Positions 25,701 to 37,035 of a stretch of 64,000 nt of DNA are shown piece after piece. This DNA is from Nematostella vectensis (taxonomy: Eukaryota > Cnidaria > Anthozoa > Actiniaria > Edwardsiidae), in NCBI RefSeq assembly GCF_932526225.1, contig NC_064040.1, positions 14,938,494 through 15,002,493 of the forward strand, read 5' to 3'. Below the pieces are notes generated by a model. It saw only the letters and a program-made list of their open reading frames with translations, had not been told where the DNA came from and did no database searches. Position 1 is the first letter of the stretch, and the number at the start of each line of letters is the position of its first letter. A program made the translations under genes and the position numbers.

Positions 25701-28700
25701 TGGACTGTAGTGTTGACATACCTATTGCAAGCCATATTTTAGACTGTAGTTTTGACATACCTATTGCAAGCCATATTTTGGACCGTAGTACAGACATACC
25801 TATTGCAAGCCATATTATGGACTGTAGTGTTGACATACCTATTGCAAACCATATTATGGACTGAAGTGTTGACATACCTATTGCAAGCCATATTATGGAC
25901 TGTAGTACAGACATACCTATTGCAAGCCATATTATGAACTGTAGTGTTGAAACACCTATTGCAAGCCATATTATGGACTGTAGTGTGGACATACCTATTG
26001 CAAGCCATATTATGGACTTTAGTGTTGACATACCTATTGCAAGCCATATTATGGACTGTAGTGTGGACATACCTATTGCAAACCATATTTTGGACTGTAT
26101 TACAGACAAACCTATTGCAAGCCATATTTTGGACAGTAGTACAGACATACCTATTGCAAGCCATATTTTGGACTGTATTACAGACATACCTATTGCAAGC
26201 CATATTTTGGACTGTAGTACAGACAAACCTATTGCAAGCCATATTTTGGACCGTAGTACAGACATACCTATTGCAAACCATATTTTGGACTGTAGTACAG
26301 ACATACCTATTGCAAGCCATATTTTGGACTGTAGTACAGACAAACCTATTGCAAGCCATATTTTGGACCGTAGTACAGACAAACCTATTGCAAACCATAT
26401 TTTGGACTGCAGTGCAGACATACCTATTGCAAGCCATATTTTGGACTGCAGTGCGAGCACGGCGGAGACGCTTAGTTTGCCTATGGATGCAGAGGCCGCC
26501 TCGTCTGATAAAGCTTGCTCCAGACGCACAGATGCCGCGATAGAACCTGTTTCTGGATCTTTGCAAACGGAGAGAAAGAAAAGGATGGTTACAAGTAATA
26601 GGACAAGCAGGAGGGGCTAGTCCAGGCATCTCGGCGGATTGGGGGGGGGGGGGGGGAAGGGGGCGGATTCAGGCATCTCGGCGGATTTGGCTCCACCTGG
26701 ATCGTCCACGGTAAAAGTATTTTCTTTTCCTTTTGAAGAAGATTTAGTGATATGAAGCACTTGATCAGTGTTTAAGAATAACTGTTTAGGAAAACACAAT
26801 ATGACCAGAGTCTTCTTGATGGAAATAACGCATGATATGGGCATTTTGACCAAGGAGAACCCCAATATGGAATACAGATATATATTCGTATATAGAATAA
26901 CCGAAAAAGACCTCAAACTTATTTCCAGGCTTTTACAAGGGTTCCAGTCGTTAGTGACAGCACTTACTGAGATCACAAAAAGGAAAGGTTTTGGGACCTA
27001 TTTCACTATATGAACATTTAATCTTAATCAGGCGTGTTGAAAGAGATGTGTACGCTTCAGAATCAGCCCCCTACCCGCCCCACACCCACTTCACAGTTTA
27101 TAACCTTCTAAGCAAGGGGCTGGGAAAGAAGGAGAAGGAGAAATAGAAGAGCTCCTTCTTTCCGTTATCTTTTCAGGCTCCTTTAGACCCCTATGAATGA
27201 CAACATGTGACGTACCACCATCTTTCTCGCTGCTAATCTCGGTCAGCGGTATCTGCTTCAAGCTCCTCGTATCCGCTATGACTTTGTCGAGTAGACCCGA
27301 CCCAGCCCTTTGCATATCACTAAACCTGCGGGGGAAAAAATAATTCTTGTATCCCTGTCAAATAGAAAGCAAAAATCTCCAAAGTTTCAAGACTTACCCA
27401 GAAGATAGCTCAGAGTCGTAAACTTGTTTCCAGGTCTCCAGCAGCTGCTTGCAAGTGATGAGGGCCTGGTCACTACCAATACATATTTCTTCTAGTTTCA
27501 CTTTTGTTAGAAGCAAGCTGCAACATATTTTGTACGAATACAAATATATTAGTCTGCATTATAATCATACAGAGACTTTTACTTTCGTAAGTAGCAAGCT
27601 GCATAACAATTGAGTACGAATACAATCGCGGTAGTAATTTCTTTTTTTTTAACAGCATTTCAACTTAATTATTTTATTAGGAATCACTGTCACAACAGTT
27701 AATCTATGACTCATTTTTTCAAACCTGAAGTCGTCCGGATATTCCATCAATGCGGCTTCACACATGTCCAGCGCCTCAGAAAACTGTCATAAAAGACATC
27801 ACGATTAGACTCACACAGCGCAGGGGCAAACCACAAACATTCTAAATGGTTTCATATGTTATTTCCTAATGAAATGCGGGAGGAGGGGAAGTGAGGGGGA
27901 GCAGATGACCACACCTCTAATACCTTCCTTGGTTTTCTACCGAGAAGCGTAACGTGTTATTTCGGCAATCTCCAAAACAGTGAAAATCATGTGGGATAAT
28001 CAAAATAACTATCCAGGTTTATTTAATGACGTTTGATTTTTCAGATAAATACAATATTCTGGTTTGAACGCCTCACATCGAGCGGATGGAAATGGATTGA
28101 AAATAGTATTTTTAGCTTTTGGAACAGGCTGTACCTTTATTCAAACCTTGAAACTGCATAAATAAGCCAACTAGAACCTTTGCATAAAATATACTATACG
28201 GTAATCAGGAATATTTTACGTTTTGTTACGTGCGAGTGCCCCTTTAAGACAGTCATCCATTTTTGTCATTTTGATGCAGGTACCGCAGAGCAGTTCTCAC
28301 ATGTAAGATTAAATTTTCTATGTTACTGTAACTTTGTTACGGATCTGATCGAAGGTCAAAGAAGGTCATTCTTCTAAAAAAAAAAGAACAAAGCATAAGC
28401 CCTTGTTTACCTTTTTCTGTGCAGAGAGAAGCAACGCCATTAGATGAAGAAAGCGCAAGTTGTCGCCTTCGATCTTGAGAGCAGCACAAGTATTTTTCAC
28501 AGCTCTAGATATCTTGAATCACAACACCAAGTGTACATTATCCTTTAGCCATCCCATCCCACCCCTCTCACATACATCTCGATAAATCTTGAAAATTGTG
28601 GATCTAAGAATGATAATGAATCGGCACTACAACTGAATGGGGACTTTACACGCCAACGACCGACTGCCATGTGTTTTTAATTACATTCTTTCTCACGTTT

Positions 28701-31700
28701 TTCGAGGAAACTTACCTGTCTAGTGTGAGCCTGCGCTAACGCGAGATGAAAAAGTATGTCAGCGTCCTCAGGGTCATGAGCATGCGCACTGGAGAAAAAA
28801 AAAGCCACATTCGTGAGATGGACCTATAAACAAATATTCGCATTTACTTGTTGACCACAAGACACAGGGATCGTACAGTAAATCCCCACATGTTTTTTAA
28901 ACAGCGCCAGGATTGCTAAGCAAGCGATGTCCGATATTTTATAAAACAATACCGTAAATGATCTATTAAAAGCACCCTATCTAAAGAACGCCTCCTATCT
29001 AATGTGCGCCCCCCCAAGCTTACAAATTTGTAATGAACGCCCCTCTATTTACCCCCCCCCTCTACCCTCTCTCCCAGCAACATAGGAATTTCGGTAATAT
29101 AATTAAAAAAATTAATTAATCTGAGTTTGGCTTCTACTGGGTGAAACTTGCTCAATGTCAAGAAACGCTTGCTAGGCAGGCTATAATTTAACGTGATCCT
29201 GACTGAGACTAGAGACTCCACAAACATAGACTCTTGACCAATCAGAGTGCGCGATTTACGAGTGCTGTTGTGCGATACCCGCTACCGTGGCCACCGGATA
29301 CAAAGAGTTATAGTGCGATACACAGTCACCAAAACAGTCACCAAAAGTAAGCCCAAAGCATGCAAGCATTTTGAAAGATTAGTGATAAGTGATAAGCACT
29401 CAAGCACCAAGTGAAGTTCATATCAATCAGAAAGTACATTTCTCGCATCCTCCTGCTTTATTGGTTTACCCACACAACACTGTCAAGGTGGCCACAGTAT
29501 CGCGCGTCGCAAGCCCGTCCAGGTCTACAGCTTTAAAAAAAAAATAATGGCATGCATTCTAACCTTTCAAGTGCATCTATTGCAAGTTTATGTAGCCTTT
29601 GTCGGTCAGCACTCAAAGAAGCTGAAAAAAAAAGGAACAAAAACGTAAAAAACTTATTACAAATAGCAACAATAAAATATATCAGGATATATTGTACTGT
29701 ACTAACATCAAATAAGCTAACCAAAAAATTGATCAGATTTAAATTCTCTTCACTCTTTCAAAGGGGAGCAAATCATGAAAGTATTGAGATTTTCTATGTT
29801 AGCTTACCTTCTACAGCCTGCATGGCATACCCCACACCGAGGGCTTGGTAAGCACGTGACGCCCACTCATTATCATCTCCCATGGCAACCACTTGCTTGG
29901 CAAAGCCCACGCCTTCTTCCAGCTGAATAAGAACGATAATTCTTCTGATATATAAGGTGTACCTAATCACGGCTTTTCGCGGTTTCAATTACAATATATG
30001 GAAGCCCTGTGGTTTTACACCTAAGCTCAAACGGGCGCGCGCATTTCTTCTTTCGGCAAAAAAAACAATCGAACAACAAAACACAAAAGACAGCAACATT
30101 TCGATCAAAACATGCCCATTGGCATTTTAGCAATTGTTTTTTTTAATCATAACCGCGAAAAGGTCTATTGGTATACACTTTACCTGGTGAAGGTGGTTAA
30201 AGCAAAGCTTGGCAGCGTACAGTGGGACCAGCGGATCGTCTGGTTTCAGGCATGCGCACTGACGGAGAACCAATAAGGCCCTTTGGTACTGCAAAAAAGC
30301 GTGAAGGTGAGTAAAAGACGTGGTAAGGCGGGTAAAACAGAGTGGGGTTCCTGTGGTTGGGATAGCAGAATACAGGATATGCCTAACTAGAGGTTTATTT
30401 TAGTAAGAAGAGACCGTTATTAGTGGTGCCGTAACACAACTCACGGTTTAGGGGCCAGGTTTACTTTGCCCTTATAAAACTGACATGTAAGCCTAATACT
30501 TAGACTGTGTTGCCTCCAAGGGCCAGAAACAAAGTCAGCCACATCTTTGTTTTCATTATTGGAAGACGAATGTTTCACATATGTGAATTATGTGAAATAA
30601 CCATGTAAAACGAAGTTTTATACTTTATTTACCACATTCAATCGAAAGTATCACAATATCTTTCCCAAATAAGCCGGTGAAAATGCATGCTTTATCACAC
30701 TTGGCATTTTGCTAAGATGACAAAATGGCGGCTGACAGAGGCTGGTTTAACTGCGTTTACCTTGCCAGCGCTGATAAGCGAAAGTGCAAACTGGAACCAG
30801 AGATGAAACTCTTCATAGGCCAGCTTCATTCCCTTGTCAAGACACTAAAAACGCAGTTGAAACAAATTCGAACTTCTTTTAATCCAACTTGAGGTTTACA
30901 AATACAATACATTCATAGAATACTTACAGACAGATCTTATAGCACCCTACTGACTACTTATGAGCCAACATTGGCTCGGCTCATATAACTGTATAAACCA
31001 ACACAAATTTGAAAATGTCAAACGCCTCTGTGAAACAGACTAGTTGCGCTGACGTTTCGGGCGTTAGCCCTTCTTCGGAGCATATAACCGTATGCCATTC
31101 TTATAAGCTTCAACTTATATAGTAAAACTATCAAAAAGTACCAAAACGGCTGTAAACAGACTCCAACCTTTCAAAGCCTCCTTTTTGCGGTCAAATAACA
31201 GACGGCCTACTATAAAAAAAAGCATATTACCTATATATTTACCTCGACAAGCATGCCATATTGAGCCCGCCGTGTCAGAGCAATGGTCAGCAGGTCGTAC
31301 ACTGTGTTGGCTTCACTGACTGTCCTGGATCGAGCGGCTGCCTTTGCCGGTGCTACACTCAGGACCGCGTCACGCAACACCTACAGAATCACATCAGTAC
31401 AAAGTCAATGAGTCAGTTTCACGAACATGCGCAGTACAGTATTATATACAGGACCGCGTCACACAACGCCTACAGAATCACATCCACACGAGGTCAATAT
31501 GAGCCAGTTTCGAGAACATGCGCAGTACAGTACTACATACAGGACCCTGTCACGCAACACCTACAGAATGCCGTGATAAGGGGGCTCATTTTGCAGTAAA
31601 ATGAGAGAGCGCCCAGTGCGCCAGGCTTTGAAACCATGGACAAAAGAGACATACGAACCAAACAATTCCAACTTTATTCAAACCGTAAAGTCGAGCTCCC

Positions 31701-34700
31701 TGTGAGGCTGGTCAAGGTGTGGGAGAGAAGAGCTGTCATACGTTGTTTCAAAAATGTTTGGAGAAATGGCGTAGGGACATCTCGTTTCCGGTTTTACTTT
31801 GTGGCGAAACTCTAGGCCAGAACGGCCAAGGGCTGGCGCCTGTTTCTCGAAACGCCCGAGAAAAAGTAACCCGAAAAGTATCGGGTGACTGCGAGGTCCC
31901 GATAACTTTCTTAATATTTAAGCAAGCCATGTGAATTTCGGGCCCGAGAAGTTCGGGGAAGATCAAAATCTTTAAATCTATAAAGAGGATCATTCTTCAA
32001 CCAACCAACACTATACGTGCATATATATATTTATATATGCACGTGACTAGATATATATTATATACGTGCATATATATATATATATATATATATTTATACG
32101 TGCATATATATATTTATATATGCACGTGACTAGATAGTATTTCCGCATGATAGTTAAGAGTTGTTGATGGACTGATAAAATTCTTTGTAAATAGCGTCAG
32201 CTTGCCAAGCAAAGGGCTTTGTGTTGAAGTCAGATGAGCGAGTTTCCAATGCTTAGCCATGATTGGGCTATTTTTGCGTTGCGGTCGTTTTGAGCAAGTT
32301 TAATGTGCGAAGTTACTCATTTTGGTTAGAAAATAAAAATAAAAAACAGACAAACACGTAAATAAAATAATACCAGGTAATTAGTGTGGGGCTAAGGAAG
32401 AATACTAGACGTTTCGACCATTTTGTCCATAGACCAGGAGTGAAACCTTACCATAGAGTCCTCAAGAAGTAACAGCAATAGTGCCTCCTCAATCTCATCG
32501 CGAGGAATAAACAAACTGGAACCAGAAAGAAACACTAACATAATTGAATTCATTAAAATCTTTTCTTTCAGCGTCTAGCCTAATTAAAAAAATTCTACTG
32601 TATCTAGTTTTTCAACATCTGCTCATAGGAAATTTAACTGTCATTTTTTCTTTAACTGTCATTTTTTTTTAAGTCTATACCTTGCGTATATTACACGAGC
32701 CCCCATGGATGGATGCGCCACTGGTCCATCACCCCTCCCCCCATGGGCAGTGACTTCATACCTGTCACTAGCGTACACCAATGGCTTGAGAGGAAAACTG
32801 TTCAATCTCGTCATCATGACATTGATGGCTGTTGACTTGCCAGCCTCAGGTTTGCCGGCACCACGGGACAAAGATACAATAGAGCCAGGAATATTGGTAT
32901 TCTGGTAATTCGGCTTTTCGTATGTTCTCTCACAAACTCCCCGGACAAGAACCTGAGCTAGTTGCTGGGCTAAAATCTAAAAATGAGTTTGAGTTTGAGA
33001 AATAACAAAAGTTCAGAATGTAAAATCGGCGTTTAGCACGTATTAAAAAGGGTGGTTCAATCTGAAATGTTTGTTAACGAAATACATATGAAGCTTACGA
33101 AATGGTAAAAATGGTTAAAAAATTTGAAGTCCTAATATTACTACAATAACGCAGTCAAAATAAGCCCAGCTACAGACTACAGAAACAACAATCGATCAAT
33201 CCACGAGTCGATACTCTCAATTTAGTCAATCACGGCTTGACACTCAAGAGTGGACGTTATGATACTCGCTACGGGTACTGTATGAAAACTAGACCAACAT
33301 GCTCCAAGAAAGTACTCAATTGTCTATCCCTAAGGTGCTTGTCTGCCGCAATTGAATGATTATAGAGATAGAGAAAAGACTATTCTTTAAGACTTTTATT
33401 TGACCAACAAAAGACCCCACCCATCCTGATATCAAAATAGGGGAACATAAGTAATCTGCCATACTTTCTACAACTGTTTTACTCAAATAAAGAACACTAA
33501 CCTTTCTAAGATTATGAGTCGCTTTTGACTCTAAAGCTTGCAGCATTTGTCTAAATCGATTTATCCCTTGAGTAAGTCTCCTGAGAATAACATAATTATA
33601 TGAAGAAAAAGAGTTAACAAAGGTTATATCAGAGTTACATCTTACTTGTTCAGAAAATTTAAACATGAATGCGCGCTATAAAAGGGATCGTTCCGCCCGC
33701 AAGCTCTCGCGCAAGTCGTCGCAATTCACAACTAGACTTCATTGAGTGCGGATCTCTGAAACTGCCAGAAGAAAACGTAGCAAAAAGTAAAGCCGTACGA
33801 CAAACTACGAGAACTGTAAAGTACAAGAGATTGTTAAAGAGCTATCAGGCATATTCTGGAAAGTGTTTGGAGTCAATTCTCTACTAAAACAAGAGAAAAA
33901 ATTGCATTTGAGAAATTTAACACAGCGTGCGCGCTCATTTGGAATGGCGTCATTCAGGTACGCGTGCGGACAAACAACCAATTTGCAAAATTCATCACTT
34001 CAAAACCTCTCTAATCCTCCGTTATTTTTCGTTTTTTTCAAAGAATGGCTAATAAATAGACAGTATTTACTTCAATGGTGTGTTTTCGGCCAATTTTGAT
34101 CTCTATTATAACTTTCTGGCTTCTCTCAATGGAGCTCTGCACTCAGTGATGTCAAATGACGAGTGACAGCTTGCCTAAGGCAAGCCCCTTTTATAGTGCA
34201 CGTTTGTGTTTAAGGAATTTGGTGAAAGACCAAATTAAACTTCAAATATTGCACCTTGAGATGGAAAATTAAAAGGGAGGAAACAAAGAAAAATGAAATG
34301 TACACAAGTCTGAAAATTGATCTCAAAATACAGGCACTTTGTATTGTACTCGAAAGCCATTTGTTAAAATGGTTATTATGTCCCCCTCCTAAAATACTTA
34401 AAATGTATTTCAGTCTAACTGGAATTTTCTTCTGTTGGTAGTACTGTAGCATACCATATTGACTTGAATAAGCATCTCCCTCAAATAAGCGCCTCCCTCA
34501 AATAAGCGCCCACTTTGAACCAAAACTATTAATAAGCACCCCCTATGAACTAAAACTATAATAAGCACCTCCCCTGAATAAGCACCCCTTTTGAACTAAA
34601 ACTATTAATAAGTGCATCCCTTGAATAAGTGCCCCCCCCTCCCGCTACCCAGGTTCTATGTAACTGAGTAAAATAACTATCATACATGTAGAAAGCACTG

Positions 34701-37035
34701 GAGTTAATAGAGTCTGGAGAAGAAAGAGATAAATATTTAATGAATAAAAGTTAATTGAATAAAAACATTATTCAGCCTTTTGTGCAAGATTTGCCCTTTT
34801 AAATATGCGCCTCTCCCCAATAAGCACCCTGTCTGAGAGAAGAAAAATTTTATGAGTGCCAGGGTACTTATTCAAGTACAGTACCGCTCATGAACATAGG
34901 GACACTGTTCGCGAAATTCGCGAACAGTGTTTGCGAAATTCGCAAACAACGTTTGCAAAATTCACGAACATATAGGCTGTATAAATATATGTATAAATGC
35001 AGTGATAGCAGAATGTTCATAATCTTCTTCTAGATTTCACACATCTATCAAGTCTACTGTAGAAGGATAGCCAGGAACTGACCTCTCTCCCCCGTCCCCT
35101 AGAGACTGAAATTTATCACAAATGGATTTTGGATTCTGGATCCAGAGGTGCATCAAGGATTCTTGATCAAGGACCCCTCTTCACCTCTCCTAAAGGCAGA
35201 AGTGGGAGGCACAAATATATAAATTATATGAATTGCCCCTACAAACTAATAAAGCTTACCCATTTTTTATGTGAAGGATGGGTGCACGCTGGATAGCAAC
35301 TTCAATGGCCTGACTCATTTCTCCAATCACATAAGTCTGAGCGAAGGATGCTTTCTGCCCTGCCATGAGCCATATGGCTATATCACCAGCATACTCATAA
35401 CATGAGATTATGTCATCTTCTTGGATCTCATCCTTTCCTGTCAATTTCAACTCCTCAAGAGCCATGGCTAAAAACACATGAAAAACTATTTGACCTTAGC
35501 CCTTTAAAGCAAAGAAACACAACAAATTTGATACCTTTATAGGCAAATGCCTCTGCAACTAGTCTGGACTTTCTCTTGAAGTGCATGTCAATCACCAGGT
35601 CGTCAGCCCCAGCCTCATTACAGCACTGGACAGATGACTGGAATTCTCCCTGGATAAAGTATGCTTTACACAGCAGCAGCATGGCTTCTTGTGATCTTTC
35701 ATCCTGTTAGAAGAATGATGATTAACTGTCAATCATGCAAATCAAACTCTATAATTCTGTCTCTGTGGACTGGAATTTTCACTGGATAAAATATCTCTGT
35801 TATTAATCCAACCTTTTTTCTTTCTTGAATAACATTATTTAGCTTTGTCACAACAGGCTCTAAGGCACTTCTAGCAGCTCTCAGGTCATTCACATCAAGA
35901 CTGTGGTCTCTGCTGTATGTCTCAAGATCAGCTTCAGCAAGAAGAAGGATCTTCAAGGAATCTAAAAACAAGCAAAAGCTTTCTTAAGCTGTGTCTCTCA
36001 ACAAAACTACTGTATACATTATACAGAGTCAACGTTGTAGAGGCTGCAGACTTATAAAACTGGAATATTATGAAACTCAGGGATCGTCCACACTAACACG
36101 GATTCAAAAGTATCTGGGTTTGTTTCGATGAAAACGCATCACCTGATATGGGTTCACATGGGTTTTCGCAGCGTGTTTGCCTGGATCTAGCCGTCCACAC
36201 TAAAATGGATTCAAACATTTGAAAACACTGAAAGGTACGGGGTGATGTCATTTTTATGACAGCGCGTGCTCAAAGCAGCGCGCGCCTGCGATATGACGCC
36301 ATTGTTTTCATTTTGATACGGATTCGACACTCCATGCTACGGACCAAAGTATTCGGATTCATTTTGATTCACTTTCGACAGTGTTTTCAAAAGTATACGG
36401 ATTTGCTGGATCCAGCATGCATGTTAGTGTGGACGGAAGGCCTAAAAGTATCAAAAAGTAAACAGATCCAAACGAATCCATGTTAGTGTGGATGACCCCT
36501 CATAATGCCTTCCCTCTAATAAAGGAATGTCACCCCTTTCCCCTCCTCTAGGAAACAAACAAGAGAATTACACGGACAATTAAATTGAATAATAAATATT
36601 CCGCAACACTTGCGCCTATAATCTCGCTTTCTGATTGGTTTTTGACTATGGTAAATCAGAGGAAATAACAAGGACTCGTCCTTTTTAGAATCCTAGAAAA
36701 AAATAGTTTAATCCAAGTTCGCAAAATTCAGTTCTCAAGCTTTTCTTTCTGTTTTCGTTGTTTGTGTTGTAGAAAACAAATTTCACATAGCTTCTTACGA
36801 TCAAAATTTACTGTGGATTCACTCGGTGACGATGGAGCGAGTCACATTAATCTAATCAGGGAAGTAACTACGATAAGATATGTTTCCCTGAGTTAATAAT
36901 CTCACCTATCTGCGATTCCTGTGTCGTGCGAGTACAAAGCTGTTCCACTAATTTGGATAAACTCTCCCATCTTCCTTCTACTCTAGCTCGCTCGATCTCA
37001 TTTTCTAGTGCTGTACGGGACACTCTACGTGCCAT
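19684..37035 (-). CDS. TTC7: Tetratricopeptide repeat protein 7 (PI4K complex scaffold)
   Basis: TTC7 with EFR3 and FAM126/hyccin holds PI4-kinase alpha at the plasma membrane. I place 22 coding exons on the minus strand: 37035-36906, 35961-35813, 35703-35535, 35467-35260, 33580-33502, 32976-32762, 32515-32452, 31380-31243, 30844-30761, 30288-30184, 29922-29808, 29621-29564, 28788-28716, 28512-28411, 27783-27725, 27517-27398, 27325-27216, 26558-26424, 23722-23625, 23317-23213, 23028-22937, 19813-19684. They total 2538 nt, 845 aa, the family's usual length (about 843-858), and every phase closes. Conserved landmarks: LENEIERARVEGRWESL, EEALLLLLLEDSM, TVYDLLTIALTRR, EEFHLWFQFALSL, LHLMALLLSAQKK, GSGLLDKVIADTR, GAGKDAEANACIQEA and the C-terminal GFTTIPW. 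TPR helices fill the protein. All introns are GT-AG; intron 15 has a weak GTTTGA donor. Four boundary-linked repeats are listed separately; a LINE lies in the last intron. Confidence 0.95.
19895..22310 (-). mobile_element. 5'-truncated, dead non-LTR retrotransposon (CR1/Jockey type)
   Basis: It lies in the last intron of TTC7, in the same orientation. Reading down the minus strand: the end of an endonuclease domain (22260-22075, with SDHDIV), a basic linker (22060-21419), reverse transcriptase (21412-20750, with LPENYRPISL, LDYSKAFDKVSH, GVPQSSVLGP and LFADDT), then the C-terminal thumb (20793-19974, LVRPMLEYASTSWSPY). In-frame stops lie just before 22066, at 21419-21421 and at 20933-20935; frameshifts occur near 20750 and 20110 and probably at 22250. 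It is a 5'-truncated pseudogene, as usual for LINEs. No clean poly(A) tail is visible. Confidence 0.92.
22480..22590 (+). repeat. Dispersed repeat family member (CACCTTTGTCATTG family), partial
   Basis: Fragment with CCACACCTTTGTTACTG and CCAATGGAAATGCATGCCTT. It is related to copies near 30500-30745, 40780-41010, 42395-42650 and 44770-44900. Confidence 0.4.
23723..24533. repeat. 22/33-bp minisatellite repeating the 3' splice site of TTC7 intron 18
   Basis: On the minus strand each unit reads TTGTTCCAT(A/T)G then CTGGTGTGTTC, the same as the real junction at 23723/23722 (CCATAG|CTGGCGTGTTC). Units are 33 bp or, without an 11-bp sub-repeat GTGAACACACC (plus strand), 22 bp. Counting the true site, twelve copies keep CCATAG and so have an acceptor AG; the others read CCATTG. 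Because some units are 22 bp, upstream acceptors are not all in frame. Long frames on both strands here are repeat artefacts. Confidence 0.95.
24534..24614. other. Only unique DNA inside TTC7 intron 18
   Basis: About 80 bp between the two arrays, rich in ATCCAT/TAATCC phrases. It is probably what remains of a short ancestral intron, whose borders expanded (inference). Confidence 0.5.
24615..26454. repeat. 39-bp minisatellite repeating the 5' splice site of TTC7 intron 18, ~47 copies
   Basis: On the minus strand every unit contains the last 31 nt of exon 18 (ending GGCTTGCAATAG) and the first 8 nt of the intron (GTATGTCT). Spacing between the first and last complete GACATACC marks (24662 and 26417) is exactly 45 x 39 bp, so the period appears to be kept without indels. 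Most copies keep GTATGT; about five have GTTTGT and one GTGTTT. The exon 18 frame stays open through the entire array to 24610, each copy reading GMSxLQSKIWLAI. The true exon end is copy 1 (26424), because joining it to 23722 restores the TTC7 alignment. Confidence 0.97.
26639..26662. repeat. Poly-G tract upstream of exon 18
   Basis: A run of G broken by one AA, about 80 bp from the exon 18 acceptor on the intron side, flanked by a short duplicated phrase CAGGCATCTCGGCGGATT on each side. Confidence 0.8.
28960..29075. repeat. C-rich interspersed repeat fragment in TTC7 intron 12
   Basis: AAAGCACCCTATCTAAAGAA and similar phrases with C-runs resemble the AATAAGCGCCCC repeat at 34442-34883. Partial and diverged. 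Confidence 0.35.
30500..30745 (+). repeat. Dispersed repeat family member ending in AAAATGGCGGC
   Basis: Lies in TTC7 intron 9. Its order of phrases (CCACATCTTTGTTTTCATT, GTTTTATACTTTATTTACCA, CCCAAATAAGCC, CAAAATGGCGGCTGACAG) recurs at 40780-41010 and, in part, at 42395-42650 and 44770-44900. Confidence 0.5.
31361..31570. repeat. Triplicated 3' splice site of TTC7 exon 8 (89-91 bp period)
   Basis: AGGACC(G/C)(C/T)GTCAC starts at 31361, 31450 and 31541. Each copy includes, on the minus strand, the acceptor TGTAG and the first 20 or so nt of exon 8. The first copy (31380) is used, since the exon continues from it; the other two lie in intron 7. The period is not a multiple of three. Confidence 0.9.
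32010..32135. repeat. (TA)n with repeated GTGCATATATA/TATATGCAC hairpin arms
   Basis: ACGTGCATATATATATTTATATATGC-type palindromes flank a pure TA run; the block ending TATATGCACGTGACTAGATA occurs twice. Simple repeat with duplication. Confidence 0.85.
33069..33290 (+). repeat. Dispersed repeat (copy 1), TTC7 intron 5
   Basis: Shares TGTTTGTT, GAAGCTTACGAAATGGTAAA, CAATCGATCA, GAGTC(G/G)ATACTCTCAATTTA and GTTATGATACTC in the same order with 40369-40605 on the same strand. No coding capacity; probably a MITE or SINE. Confidence 0.65.
34442..34883. mobile_element. MITE-like C-rich AATAAGCGCCCC element in TTC7 intron 4
   Basis: The left end TACTGTAGCA...CTTGAATAAG is mirrored by the right end CTTATTCAAGTACAGTA. 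The interior repeats AATAAGC(G/A)CCxCC and TGAACTAAAACTAT several times. Non-coding. Confidence 0.6.
34902..34968. repeat. Nested perfect palindromes with TTCGCGAA cores
   Basis: 34902-34930 is a 14+1+14 perfect palindrome around GCGAAATTCGC; 34929-34947 is a second (9+1+9), and a third, imperfect one follows. They lie next to the MITE-like element. Confidence 0.8.
36080..36500. mobile_element. MITE in TTC7 intron 1 with ~26-bp terminal inverted repeats
   Basis: The left end GGGATCGTCCACACTAACAC with GGATTC is mirrored at the right by GAATCC then ATGTTAGTGTGGATGACCCC. Internal GTCCACACTAAAATGGATTC and TTAGTGTGGACGGA repeats give sub-structure. No coding frame. Confidence 0.75.

Noticed and set aside
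23780-25864. 694-codon plus-strand open frame running through both TTC7 intron arrays
   Set aside because: It is antisense to TTC7 and consists almost wholly of repeat units; openness follows from the periods and stop-free units.
16119-26454. CRISPR arrays
   Set aside because: Units are contiguous with no unique spacers, in animal introns; these are minisatellites.
24610-26529. 639-codon minus frame continuing from exon 18 as a real long TTC7 form
   Set aside because: Splicing at the first donor gives the exact family alignment and length. Read-through would insert about 600 residues in a TPR domain. Kept only as a possible isoform source.
32010-32135. TA-rich hairpins as microRNA precursors
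   Set aside because: Simple (TA)n sequence explains the pairing.
36256-36486. 76-codon plus frame
   Set aside because: Lies inside the MITE in TTC7 intron 1.
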